From Anoplopoma fimbria (lineage: Eukaryota > Chordata > Actinopteri > Perciformes > Anoplopomatidae): a stretch of DNA of 64,000 bases. Below are positions 12,497 through 24,841 of the stretch, one piece after another. Position 1 is the first letter of the stretch, and each line of letters opens with the position of its first letter. A program made the position numbers and the translations under genes. The notes beneath the pieces were generated by a model, which did no database searches, was not told the origin of the DNA, and saw only the letters and a list, made by a program, of their open reading frames with translations. The stretch is from assembly GCF_027596085.1 (NCBI RefSeq), contig NW_026553227.1, positions 1-64,000 of the forward strand, written 5' to 3'.

Positions 12497-12546
12497 TTCA
12501 TACACTCAGAATGTAATGTATGCACATAATATTCTGAGTGTATGAA
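12497..12546. other. Perfect 16-bp inverted repeat (hairpin)
   Basis: The left arm 12497-12512 (TTCATACACTCAGAAT) and the right arm 12531-12546 (ATTCTGAGTGTATGAA) are exact reverse complements, separated by an 18-nt spacer. It sits directly after the (GT)45 array. It could be a cruciform-prone site, the end of a small foldback element, or a short RNA hairpin. The stem is too short and the loop too ordinary to call a microRNA precursor. Confidence 0.85.
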
Positions 12547-12549
12547 TAA

Positions 12550-13690
12550 ATATTATGTGTGTCTCAACCTTTGTGTTCATCCACAGACTGAGCTGCTTTG
12601 AGGAGCAGAACTCAGCTGACTGCTGGAGGCTGAAGGGAGGCTGAAGGAGCTCCAGGGAGCAGAGCAGAGGATGGACTCATAAACCTGAAGAATGATCGGA
12701 TCCAAACAAGGCTACACACCCAAGGCATTAACAATGTTGTTCATAAAGTCCTGTCTGGTTATTCTGCTGCCTCTGTAGTCACATTTATACTAACCTTGTA
12801 TTTTTGCAGCTGTAAAGAGAACGTTTTACAAACTCTGATCACAAATAAAGTCCATTTATAGAGTTCATTGGACTGAACTCAGGCTCCAGTTTTAATAAAC
12901 CTTTAATAATGATAGACCAATAGGATTAGAATTTTCATAAAGTGCTGCTAATGTCAGCACAATAGTTATTTCCACATGCTTTATTAAACTTTAAGTCAAA
13001 CATAATTTGCTTCTGGCACTGTGTCCTTGTAACAAGATAAACCATGCTTTTATAACTATAAAACATTATTTCCCTTCAGCCGTATTATTCTCACACTGTA
13101 TTCATCTGTCGGCTTTATTTAGCAGATAAACCAGAGCCATAGTAGAGCTGTCTGTATCAGTTAGTCTGAACGAGTCCTACAGCACAGCAGCCTGAGGAGC
13201 TCAGAGGAAATGAAGAGAGTTTGTTGAGAATGCTTTAGCTCCAAACTTTCTAATGAGGTCAAAGGTCATTCTGGAGGCCAATGCTGGAGACACCAACTAT
13301 CATAACTGTGCTGTGGAAAGATGTTCACTTAATAAATCAGAACTTTGGCAGAGAGGAAAGAAGGGACAGAGTGAAATGTAAAAGAAATGTATATTTTTCG
13401 AACTTGAGTTTGGACCAAGAAACAAGACCTGAGTCTACCTGAACAAGATGATCTGAGATCAGTTACAGTGGGACAGTTAGTGTGTGATCACAACACGCTG
13501 TAGTTTGTACTCACAGAAGAAACATTCAAGCAGCCTGCTAACAAACTGACATGATCAAACATGAAGCTAAAAGTGAATTAATTGCGGTTAATTGTGTCGT
13601 TTCAGATCAGATGTTTCATTATTGAATCTTTGTCTTATGATGAACACATTATGACTGCATGAAAAAGACAGATTGCATTAAAATGTCTTT
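12550..13690. other. Non-coding stretch, no gene seen
   Basis: A somewhat GC-richer patch at 12590-12690 is rich in CTGGAGG/GGAGCTCC words but holds no recognisable exon. A DR1-like motif lies at 13256-13268. Otherwise nothing definable. Confidence 0.45.
13256..13268 (+). promoter_or_regulatory. DR1 nuclear-receptor motif (AGGTCA A AGGTCA)
   Basis: Two perfect AGGTCA half sites in direct repeat with a one-base spacer. This is the consensus for HNF4 homodimers, PPAR/RXR, RXR and COUP-TF. The sequence match is exact; occupancy and function are unknown, and no promoter is visible nearby. Confidence 0.4.
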
Positions 13691-13697
13691 ATGTCAA

Positions 13698-13925
13698 CAG
13701 AATCATTTGACATCCATCTGCTGCCAAAAGCAGTCTTTAAACTGTCAGAGTGACAAACTGACTGTAATTGTTCAATAAGAAGGATCCAGTTCTTAGCTTC
13801 CACCAGCCTCCTGTGATGATGACAAAAAGAAAAACCAAGACCTCACTGTCAGAGCGGCTGACACACACGATTATAATCCAAGAATTACAACATCATGAAC
13901 TAAACTATTACAGTCTGATGTAGGA
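13698..13925 (+). repeat. Module K, copy 1
   Basis: It aligns with 53537-53825 in the same orientation. Shared blocks are CTGTCAGAGTGACA, ACTGACT(G/A)TAAT, TCCACCAGCCTCCT, CTCTGTCA(G/A)AGC(G/T)GCTGAC, CCAAGAAT and ACAGTCTGAT. Alignment continues upstream through a CATCC..CTGC/CCAGAAG-like stretch. No common open frame. Confidence 0.7.
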
Positions 13926-14529
13926 AATAACAGCAGCATGGACAGCTACAATATGTCAGCCATGTCACACCAACACTTGTTCTAATCCACTACGGTACTT
14001 TCTCCATCAGATCTATGGAACCTGTTCCATCTGAAAGCTGACAGCAAAGAGGGAGCTGGTGAACCTGGTGAACTGTGACAGAGAACTGAACTGAGCCTCA
14101 TATTTCTCAAACATGATTTCACAACCTCTATCCATGCTGAGGTACCTGTTACAAAATGAATGAAAACAAATAGTGAATAAAGCCTTCCATTCCATACAAA
14201 TGAATCAGAACATTCTCAGTCTGATTGGAATATATTTTCATTATGATTGCAGTTCAAAAATAATGAGTTATATTTCCAGAGTAATAGTTCATTGACAGTC
14301 AAACTCATCTGATGTGTTGAAGATTGTAAAATATTTGTAAAATGATGCCGTTCTTGAATGTAGTCTCAAAAGGACATTTAATTTATTTAAAACAATGTAA
14401 ACCCAATCCAAAGAATGTGTTGTCTTCAGTTGGCATCACATTTCTTCCATATTAATATAAACTAATATATTCAAAGGCCACATTTTTTTTCCTCATCTCA
14501 CTGATGATTTACACACATCACAGTCTACA

Positions 14530-14850
14530 GTCTGTACAGACTTCATGCTTTATCCTTTTCTAAATGGAGATGTTGTCCTACAGTGGAGGTCCTGCTGCTG
14601 TCTGTCTCCACTGCTCTGTGATATTTGAACGGACTCTCTTCCTTTTTACAGGTTTACAGCTACAGAGGAGCTGTCAGAGTGTTGTATTGGTTCTTCTCTG
14701 CCTCACACCCTGCAGCAGGAGTCACACTGCATTTGTCACATCTGATGACATTTCACTTGTCCACAGAGACCAGAGAAATGAACGTAATGTAGCGCAGTGC
14801 TGATATTGATAACTTTCTCTATAGCTTAAAGGGTTGACATTTAAGAGTAA
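14530..14850 (+). repeat. Module A, copy 1
   Basis: It aligns with 42150-42430 and 63625-63915 in the same orientation. The order is GTCCTGCTGCTGTCT, CTCCACTGCTCTGTGA, a 40-50 base spacer, a pyrimidine tract ending TTTTTACAG, GGTTTACAGCTACAGAG-like sequence, TATTGGTTCTT, CCCTGCAGCAGGAGTCACAC, then GATATTGATA and GGGTTGACATTTA. The conserved tract plus AG resembles a splice acceptor, but the following sequence has no reading frame shared by the three copies. Confidence 0.75.
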
Positions 14851-14859
14851 AAAGACTCA

Positions 14860-17800
14860 CTATCACAATCTGACTGTGAGACTTTAAAAGATGAAAGTGT
14901 GATAAATGTTTAAACATACAGAGATAAGGATGAAAATGGATGGATTTTATGAGATGCCATCTCTAAAGAAAAAGACAAAATATCAGAGAGTTGAATGATG
15001 TTCAGCATTGAAAAACATCTTCATCCTACATGACTGAAAGCAGAACGTAAGTCAGAACTGAGGGGTAAGAATTATATATGTTTTATGGGCTGAAGTATAT
15101 CTAAGCGTGTCAACTATGGATAATATCTCATCAAATATGAGAGTCTTTAATCACTTATTTAATCCTGCATATAAACATTTTCATTATGTATTCAACTCTA
15201 ATTATCGTGATTGAATTAACACACGTTACATTTTGTTTCTTTCAGTTCATCACAGTTTCATTTGTCTCACTGCCTATTTGTCGCAGCAACAAGTGATCAG
15301 TGAAATTATCAAAAGTGTGTTGTCACCCTGCATAAACTAACACGTCTATTCTTAATGCAACAGCAGCAGAGTCACGTTTTTCCCCAAAAACATTTAAACT
15401 TTTTACTCACAATAACATATTTACATGAAACTTTCACTTTCTTGCACATCCTCCCAACCTTGAATAGAACAAGCAACAAACGAGCAAAAGATGGATGAGG
15501 ATGTATTTAGTTTCTCTTCTTGTGACCCTGAAGTATCCACAATTCATCTTCATTCACTTTAATTTAAATATTTACTCAGAAGGGAGCAGCTTTGAAGAAA
15601 CTCCAGAACCATTACGCTGAAATAAAATGTATTCTTCTCCATGAAAGCTTCATCATGAGTCAGACTTTATTGACTTAGAAACTAGATTTGCACAAATGTG
15701 TTGATGATGAGTCTTCAAATATTTCGAAGGCAGAGTAAAAAAAAAAAGATATTTTGTAACTCAACTTAATTATTGTGTTTAAGAGTTTTAAGAACAAACA
15801 TGCTTCAGTGATGAGAGAGTGAGTTGTTCCCCAGAGTTCACCCAACCAGGAGCATTAAGCAGAGGGTCTATCATGTTCTCCATGGAGGTATGTGGTCAGA
15901 TCATAGATGGTGTCATGTACTTTAGGAATTTATTTAGTGTAACGATTCTTTCTTCTGGAAAATGGATTCAAGAAAATCAATTCAGACTTTAAGCCTCTGA
16001 AGTGCAGAGATAAATCTCTGTCAAGAGGAGTTACTCAGGCCTTCATTTATTTCCCTCAGGATGCTGACTTGTCCCATTTGTCTCTCAATGCATCTTTCTC
16101 CCTCTCCTTCTTCTCAATCTATAATCCTGACCACGTTAACCTGCAAAATATCAAGAGAGATCTGCAACATGTAGAAATGGCCCCACTTCTCTTTTATATA
16201 TTTCCAAAACACAGGCTGACAATTTAGTTTCAAGGACTATAAATGAACGTTTAAATATTTATGGGTCAGCATGGAGAGAAATACAAACAGACTTGAATGC
16301 AATTGGATTCAGATGAATATTCATTGAGATACATTAGCATTTGGTGAGATTACTGCCTGTGCAGTGGAGGTGGAGACACCTGGAGGAGGAGATTATTCTA
16401 ATCTCTCTGCCACACTTCATTTCTCCTCTAATTAACACTTAATCTAAAGGCTAAGAGGACCTCAAACCAAATGAAGCATTCAGTGTGGCTCATTTAAAGT
16501 TCTCTCTAGGAAGACAAGACCTTCATGACATTAAAGGCCTCACATGTTGAATACTGACCTCAACCCATCATTCTCTAATACATTATGATTATATATACAA
16601 TAGCTTTAGACATCAGAATGTACTGTTGCTTTTCATGTGTTTGCTCTGTCAGAGTGATTTTTCTTAAAATATAATACCTCCATAATATCTACACATGAGA
16701 GCTTTGTGCTTTGTGACTCTCATGGAGCTGTCAGTCTGCAGGGAGTTAAGGCCGGCTCTTCTCTTTGCTCTGCTGTTTCCTGAAGTCTGTGACAGGAACA
16801 GATGCTCCTGCTTTACATGATCGCTAAAAGCTCCTTCCTACCACCCACTGAACAGCTGGATGCACTTGATGAGGAGTAAATGTTTATGTAAGCGTGCATT
16901 TATAAGTGTGTGTCCTCACATCTGCACTCATGCAGGCAGTGTGTGAAGTGAATTCACAATGCGAGTCGAAAACATCTTATATGTGGCTTCAAAGTTTAAA
17001 TATATTTTTGAAAAGAATACTGTAGAAGCAGAATTATCAGTAACTTCACAACCTTTGAACCTGGAAAGTGTTTTTATTTTGAATAACAGGACATCATCAC
17101 TACTGTATTATGGTTTTAAGATGTTATGGTCCAGAACCGAACATGTCCTCCGTCAACAATTCATGGAAGACAGTTTGTCACTAAACTAGCCCTCAGATAT
17201 ATCAGTACTGTACCTCTATAAAGAAGGATAAAACTAGCCTCTACACACAAGAAGTTCTCTGATGTGTTGGATTATGTGTTTGATGATTCAAACAGTGTGT
17301 GGCTGTATAACGATGATCATAAAGGTCTGCTCCACTGAAGAGCCGGACATGAAGCCCAGGGGGAAGATGTAATGTTGGACCATTTCATGGACTAATTGCT
17401 CCATCAATCACACAGCACAGAGCAGCAGAGAGAACAACTGTGAAGACGCAGAAAACAATCAGTTTGTCTCAAACACCACAGGAGTTCTCAGCATGTAGAA
17501 GTGTCTGTGTGTCTGTGCTGAAGACCACCTCAGGGACAACAAGATCACTTTAAATTTAAAGTTTGTGATGTTCTCTTATTCTTTGTAGTGATTGTGTGTT
17601 TTTTTACAGATGACACTGATGATCACACCTTCAAGCAGTAAAGGAGAACAAATAAATGATCACCTGCTTGGTCTGTAGCTGGAACAGAAACTTATTTTTG
17701 GGATACATGACACATGGAAACCTCTGTGATCTATTAGAGTCTCACAAAAGCTAAAACTGAACCTGCAGGCTCATGAGGACAGACTAATTGCTGCCTGGCT

Positions 17801-18840
17801 CTAGAGCATCAGTCAGCACTGACAGGTTCAAAGAGGAAAAGAGAGCAGCAGTGATCACAGTTCTTAGTCGTTCCAAGTAATTTAACAAAGCAGCATCACC
17901 TATAGCTGGTCCTGAAACTGACAAAACACCCTCGAGGACAAATATGTATGAGAGACGCATAATCACAAACCTGCAGATTTCTATCTACATCAACCACTGT
18001 GACACTCAAATTAAATGATAAACCAAATGCAGTGCTAGCTGATAACATTTTATTTGCTACATCTGACATTCTTCCCCTCAGAAAGCTTTTAATTCTTCTG
18101 TTATAATTGAATCTATACTAATAACTTTGGATTGACAGATAGATGGATGGATTTGTTCTCTTTCGAAACCCACAAAATAATCTCCCAGCATGCATCTATT
18201 CTGTATTTAGTGGAATCCTGACAGTTTTTAACCACAGAAGCTTCAATCAATGAAGTGCTGCTGGAGCAATGTGTGTCTGTGGACTGAATAATAATATTTT
18301 CATCTTACAGGAAGAATAACAGTCAGAAACAACAATGGATACTTTCTGCCAGTAAAGAGAGTTTACTGTCTGACCTCAGATGAAGCTTGTGATGATCAGT
18401 AGTGCAGTCTAATTATGCAAATGAGACAATAATCACACCTGGTTTAAATAGAGTACATACTGCTCTGTACTGCAGATAGTGATGCATATTTATATTATTC
18501 ACATATCACTCCAGTCTAATGTCTGAACACATTAGCAGCCTCTCAGTACATTTAGGAACAGACTGCAGCCTCACAGTCACTAACACCATCAGCATGTGTC
18601 TCCATATGAACATCCATCTCTACAGTCAAACCAAACAGACAGACTGAGCCTGTTTCACTGCTGAGTGTCAGAACTGTGAAGCAGCAACAGGCAGGGAGCT
18701 GGACTAGAGACTGCAGACACAAACAAAACACAGCACAGCAGGAAACCCACCAAGATGAAAGTCATCTCAGACTAAAGACACAGCAGCTCTGCCTCAACCA
18801 GGTTTCTGCTGTTAAACACAGAGACACAGCAAGAGGCTGC
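14860..18840. other. Non-coding stretch, no gene seen
   Basis: No exon, RNA gene or mobile element recognised across about 4 kb. The part at 16190-16560 is fairly complex, non-repetitive sequence of the sort that conserved non-coding elements show, but conservation cannot be seen from one sequence. Open frames at 16959-17189 (+), 17784-17966 (-) and 18676-18945 (+) have no recognisable signature. Confidence 0.45.
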
Positions 18841-18844
18841 ATCA

Positions 18845-18965
18845 CATCAACCTGTTCATCACTGTTTGATAAGAGACAATCAGGGGACAATAAATCCAAT
18901 TATGCAGCGTATTTCTCATTGGATAACATTAGGAAGATGTTGTGATGGTGGCTGGTGGAAAACTC
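18845..18965 (+). repeat. Module E, copy 1
   Basis: It aligns with 27870-28015 and 36545-36655 in the same orientation. The core is CTCATTGGATAACATTAGGA, then TGTGATGGTGGCTG and GGAAAAC. Copy-to-copy distances are about 9.0 and 8.6 kb, the clearest single case of the ~9 kb spacing. Confidence 0.65.
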
Positions 18966-19279
18966 TGGCCACAAAGGAGAGAATGACTAAACCGGAAATA
19001 ACTTTTCCTCAGCACAGTAATGTTGTCTCGCTGGCATGACACGAACAAACACATGAATTCAGCTGCAATCATGAGTCACTCTGCTGGCCTATCAGAGCTT
19101 ATCAAACATGTATTGAAGTAACGATCACTTTACCCAGATGATCTGGAAAATACCAGACAGAAAACCTCAATCAGCCTTCTGGAGAGTAAAGGCCAACATG
19201 ATATGAGCCTGTAGGTTAATTGATGGACCTGCTCCCTGCAGCCTATTTATCCAGAGAAGAACAACACACCTCCTACGAC

Positions 19280-19297
19280 TTTTTTTTTTTTTTTTTT
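19280..19297 (+). repeat. Poly(T) run
   Basis: An 18-base T homopolymer. It could be the reverse-strand poly(A) tail of a retroposed sequence, but I see no recognisable body to its left and no obvious target-site duplication. Confidence 0.7.
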
Positions 19298-19499
19298 GCT
19301 TTGGCCCAATTCTTGAGAGATTTTTTTGTTTGTTGCAAAAACAGAAATATATATGTTTTTTATGTATCTCCTTCTCACTGAAGTCGAATCCTTAAGAAAA
19401 AAACAACTTCTAATGCAATTTTTAATGTTTTTATAGCTGCTGTTAGCTACATTTTGGAAGGTACACTTTAACCTCAACCTCGGGATGAACGAGCCAAAA

Positions 19500-19725
19500 C
19501 ATTTTAGTAATCATCACTTCCTCTGTCTCCTCACCTCTTGAGTCTTTCTATGCAGACACACAGCCAGTGACAGTCTGGCATAATAAATATGAAACAGCCA
19601 GAACAGTTTAACAGAGCAAAATATTTTAGACCAGCTGGGTCATTTGGACAGATGGCTGTCTGGCACAATCTCCACAAATTTGTATTCATCTAAAAGTAAT
19701 GATGGACATAGACTGTTAAAGTGAA
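19500..19725 (+). repeat. Module C, copy 2
   Basis: Second copy of the module at 1080-1285. It shares ATATGAAACAGCCAGAAC, CAGCTGGGTCATTTGG, ACAGATGGCTGTCTGGC, ATGGACATA and GATCCAGGTTCTGATCTCC-like blocks. It follows module E1 by about 600 bp and precedes F1, consistent with a repeated module order. Confidence 0.65.
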
Positions 19726-19729
19726 GATC

Positions 19730-20320
19730 CAGGTTCTGATCTCCATGGATTCTGTCTTCTGTTAAACAACATAAAGTGTTTCTGTTTCTTATGAAAACTC
19801 TTGTAACACTAACTTCCATTCAAAATATATAAATCAGTCAGTCCAAGTGGCTTCCCTTGACGAGTGTTTCTGTCTGAACTGCAGTGTTCATTCAGGAAGG
19901 ACTCAGGTTTATATGATGTCAGTCTGCACTGATGACTACACATCAAACACAATCCATTCTCACAACAAGGCGCTCTGTTGAGATGACCTGTTACACTTGT
20001 TCCTCCTACACTGGCTTCTGTTACACTCTGCTTCCACCTCACCAGCCCTCTGCCTGCTGGTTTTACTCTGTTGAGTGTGTGGTGACTCTTAAAGCATTAA
20101 CACTGGCTCAGCTCAGTGAACACACACAGGGGATTATTGTGCTCCCTGTTATATCTTCAGCATGCTGGATGAAGAAGATGGAGCTGAAGTACAGAGAACA
20201 GCAAACGTAAATGTGTCACACATGAATTAAAGAGAAGTTAAGAAATGTTTTTTTATATGTATATTTCATCTTATAAAATAATCGTGATTGAAGCTTGTTC
20301 CACTTTAATATGTGTCCTTC
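19730..20320. other. Non-coding stretch, no gene seen
   Basis: Overlapping open frames on opposite strands (19809-20042 - and 19932-20210 +) show no recognisable protein. Nothing else identified. Confidence 0.45.
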
Positions 20321-20324
20321 AAAA

Positions 20325-20405
20325 AGTTCCCTGTGGAGGTTTTAGTGAATGAGAGAGGACTTATTATGGACTGAATGGATTGCAGAGACACTTCACTGTC
20401 ATTTC
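20325..20405 (+). repeat. Module N, copy 2
   Basis: Second copy of the short module at 9075-9150, sharing TGGAGGTTTTAGT, a GAGAGAGG stretch and TTATTATGGACTG. The distance to copy 1 is about 11.3 kb, longer than the usual ~9 kb step. Confidence 0.45.
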
Positions 20406-20654
20406 AAACAGCAGCCAGCAGACAAACAGTCATCAGAAGGCCTCTACACCTCACTCTGACATTACACATTACTGAAACACTGCTGGGACTGAAGTGGGTT
20501 CAGACAGCATCATAACACATCTTACATACTTGAAATAAATTATAGTCACATCAGGGAGTTTTACAAATTGCATCATGAATATTTCAAAGCTCAAATCACA
20601 GTGTTTAACTGATTTATATCAGCACTCATATAAATACTTTAATGAAAGGCTCAG

Positions 20655-21375
<721 letters not shown>

Positions 21376-21378
21376 ACC

Positions 21379-21397
21379 CTACTACTATTACTATTAT

Positions 21398-21428
<31 letters not shown>
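21379..21428 (+). repeat. (CTA/TTA)n trinucleotide array
   Basis: An array of ACT/ATT triplets, with ATT variants at the left end and pure CTA units at the right. Predicted poly-Leu and poly-Tyr frames across it are repeat artefacts. Confidence 0.95.
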
Positions 21429-21429
<1 letters not shown>

Positions 21430-21465
21430 TGCAGAAGAGGAGGGATACTGTCTCCTCCAATATAG

Positions 21466-21620
21466 AAAGAGCTCCATCAGCAGTGAGAGAGATAAACAGC
21501 CCTTATGGGAGCTTTCAAACATCCCCCTGCCTCCATTCACTCTAATGTGAAATTGATATAGACAATGTCTCTAAATATGTGATGCAGAGTCAGAACACTG
21601 AGAGATAAAACATAAGAGAA
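21466..21620 (+). repeat. Module F, copy 1
   Basis: It aligns with 46918-47075 in the same orientation. Shared blocks are AGAGCTCCATCAGCAGTG, GAGCTTTCAAACA / AAGCTTTCAAACAG, CCTCCATT(C/T)ACT, AATGTG/GATGTG, and further on ATGCAGAGT and AGAGA-rich sequence. Translation of the minus strand keeps a short similar stretch in both copies, but a 2-base indel breaks the frame, so it is unlikely to be an exon. Confidence 0.65.
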
Positions 21621-21629
21621 AATATAAAT

Positions 21630-22335
21630 GCATTGAATGGTAACTCATACATGTTGCAGTGCGACTTACTGACCATACAGTCCACAATATATTGACTGAT
21701 CCAGGATCAGAGAAGGTCTGGAGCAACAATACTTGATAATCACCACTGCTAACACTCACGTCCAAGTTACTTCCATAGTTTCCATCTTTGTACCTCCACC
21801 TCTCTGCTTAGAGAAGATGAGGTCAGACTGGGTCATCCGTCATTTTATGGTGAATAACAAACACGTTCTCTACGTTTGTGTTTGTTAGTTTGTCAGGATA
21901 ATATAAGAGATCAAGTCAGAGGAGAATAAAATTGGTACAAAATAATTGTATTATTATTACTTTGACTCTCACTATCAAGATCAGACATACATAAATTCTC
22001 CAGCAGCCCTTGTGAACTTTAAATGAATATTTGATGGTAAATATTAAATAGCAATGAGGCTGTAATGAGTGGATGAACTGAATATGCTGTAGATCAGAGA
22101 GGAAACCTCAGACCACATAGAACCACTAACTTCATCCTGTTATTGGATTTACATGCTACTCATGCTACAACTGTCCATAAAGACCACCACTGTTGAGATG
22201 ACTGCTTGAAATCTTCTTTACACTCAAACCTTCCTCTACATGGTCATGAACTCTGGGTAAAAAGAGCTTCCTCTGCAGGGAGTCTGGACTCACCCTCAGG
22301 GACCGGGTGAGGAGCTCAGATTTATGCTAGTGCAG
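21630..22335. other. Non-coding stretch, no gene seen
   Basis: No exon, RNA or interspersed repeat recognised. Confidence 0.45.
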
Positions 22336-22336
22336 T

Positions 22337-22337
<1 letters not shown>

Positions 22338-22414
<77 letters not shown>
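22338..22414 (+). repeat. (GT)n microsatellite, interrupted once
   Basis: A 77-base GT array with one TT interruption near 22367. Confidence 0.97.
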
Positions 22415-22415
<1 letters not shown>

Positions 22416-22589
22416 TCTTTGTGTGCATACACATGAGTGAACATGTGGAGGGCATTCAGGCTTTTAGCAGGACAAGCAGCTGTTGACTCTCTGTGTCACT
22501 GAGGCAGAACAACATCAACACTCTGCTGTTGATCCCATTTAGCATTGTTCCCTGAAGGACTGATCTCACAAGACACATTTTCTACGTCT

Positions 22590-22670
22590 GTCATACATCT
22601 CTCACTCTCCATCTCTCTCTGTCTGTCTCTCTTCTCTTCTCTCTCACTCTCACTGCTGTTCTCTCTGTAA
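22590..22670 (+). repeat. Pyrimidine-rich (CT) low-complexity tract
   Basis: An imperfect TCTC/CTCT-rich stretch with strong strand asymmetry, of the type that can form triplex DNA. No gene-associated context is visible. Confidence 0.7.
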
Positions 22671-24828
22671 ACCTCCCACAGAGAAATACACTCCTGCTAC
22701 AGTGTGGAGGTTACTCACAGTGGTTACTCTCCTTCCTCCAGCTGAGGGGGCGGAGTGCTTGTTCTGTGAGGAGATAGAGACAATAGAGGCTCTTCTTCTT
22801 AAAAAACCTTTTGCTGAAGGGCTTGCTGAAATACTACACAGGGTGAGGTGAAGGTTTTCATAGAAATATGATTTTGTTTTTAGTCTGGCTTAGCTGACTA
22901 AATATTACTCTGTAAATGTCAGTTTTAGATGAGATGTGCATAATGCAACTTCTACCAGCAGCTACAGCATCGTTCTTCTCCAAGACTGTTAAAAAAAGTC
23001 AGTGCTTTGCTCATCCACTTATCCCTTATAATCTGAAGACTTGCTAAACCTTACATATCAGCAGCTGTCTTTGTGAAAGACTGGTCTGTATGAACTATGA
23101 TACCTCCTTTTTCTGAACTTCCAGATTTGCATTTAGAGTGAAGCTGTGGCTTTATGTATTTTCCTCCCTCCAACAAAGCCATGAAGCAGTTTTCTCTCTT
23201 GAACTGAGTAACTGAGGGTCACAGATAGAACAAGACTAAATGCACAAAGTTTCATCAGGATGATCAGCCTCAGCCACTAAACTGAGTTCAACACCTCAAA
23301 CTAATTACCCCTCTGACACTTTAGATAAGATAATTATGTGTTATTAACAAAGGGACCTTTGTCCTTGTGTGTATTTCATCAAATAACACAGGTGACAGCT
23401 TCATGTGATGTGTGCAGGTGAGAACAGGAAGCCAAAGGCTGCTAATGAGCTCACCTTGTAATTTATGTAAAATAATGAAAAAAATGCACGTACAATAAAT
23501 GAGTGACATGAAGCTGAGTTCAGCCTCTCCATTAGAGGGAAGCCATACAGCTAATACACCATTCCTTTGTAATGAACAAGTCAACGTGATCCATACAAAT
23601 ACAATTATTAACTCCTGGTATAATAACTGTTAGTGAATATTAAGACATCTATATGTAAACATATTGTCTCTGCACTTCACAACCAGCCAGACTGATGGAG
23701 GTTATCTACAGCAGACTCATATATAAATCATCCGAGGTCAAAAGCTGCAAATCTATGAGCTACAGTGTATTTAAGTAATGTATAAAACATACTGTATAAA
23801 TATTATTCATCTGTTTATTAGTCAGAAAGCATTGTATCTCTTCTATTGTTGATCTGGTTCTCCCTGCATGACGTCTGCCTTGATCGTTCTTTTTCCAGAT
23901 AAAAGAGGAAACAAGTCAACAGAGTGCTGATTCCATCAGTGTGGTGTTTATGTATCTCGTCCTCATTAACTGCAGTTTGCCCAGAAGCTCCTGACAACAG
24001 AAACAGTTTGTGAGTCTCTTTATAGACGAGGAATTACAGCTGCAGCAGTTTGTACTGCATGAATTAATTAATATGACATCCACTACTACATGTTTGACTG
24101 AGTTATAATATATTGGTAGTGAAGTGCATTCATAAGTAAAGACTGAACTAGAACCAGTGAGACACAGTGCCTTCATAAAAACAGACAGAGAAGATGAATG
24201 TAGCTAAACCTCCCATCTGTCCTTAAAGATCTCCTCACAGTTTATGTTGAAGTCTGTCTGCAGATTCTGACTTCAGGTCTGTCAGTCTGCTCTGCAGCCA
24301 CAGCAGTCTGTCCTCTGAGCTCCTGCTCCTGATGCAGCTGGAGGAGATGTTTAGTCACCAGGAGCTGTCAATCATTCCCTCTTTCCTCCCTGTATCAAAC
24401 TCTAGCAGAGAGGTAGAGCTGTGCTCACAGCAGCCTGTTTCACAGACTGACTTATTATTCATTCAGCTATCAATCAGGGCCGAGATTATTCAGAGGAGGT
24501 TTGGATGAAAGCTGACATTATGGAAATGTTCAGGTACCACCTGCATGTGGAACAGATCCAGTAGAAAATTAAACACAAAGCTGAAATTAATACAAAATAA
24601 TGGTTGTTAAGGGCTCTCTCTCTGATGATGGTAATAAAAGTGGTGACATCACTGAGTCCTGTGGTTCAGTCATGCATCTCTTCATTGGTCGCTGCATATA
24701 TTAATAACGATGAATCAGCAGCTTCGGTAAGAAAAATAAAGTGAGGCTGTGCTGCTGGAAAGAAGTAAAGACAACTGTTGGAATTTAACATTTTGCTGCA
24801 GACACTCTGGCAGCAATAGATTGTTCTA

Positions 24829-24841
24829 GGGTCAAAGGTCA
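24829..24841 (+). promoter_or_regulatory. DR1-like nuclear-receptor motif (GGGTCA A AGGTCA)
   Basis: A direct repeat with a one-base spacer and one mismatch from the AGGTCA consensus in the first half site. It shares the extended word GGTCAAAGGTCATTCT with the perfect DR1 at 13256-13268, so the two may be copies of one ancestral site. Function is unknown. Confidence 0.35.

Noticed and set aside
21466..21550. Minus-strand peptide similarity between F1 and F2 (NGG.G.FES..), suggesting a shared exon.
   Set aside because: A 2-base indel shifts the frame between copies, and no splice sites flank the segment in both.
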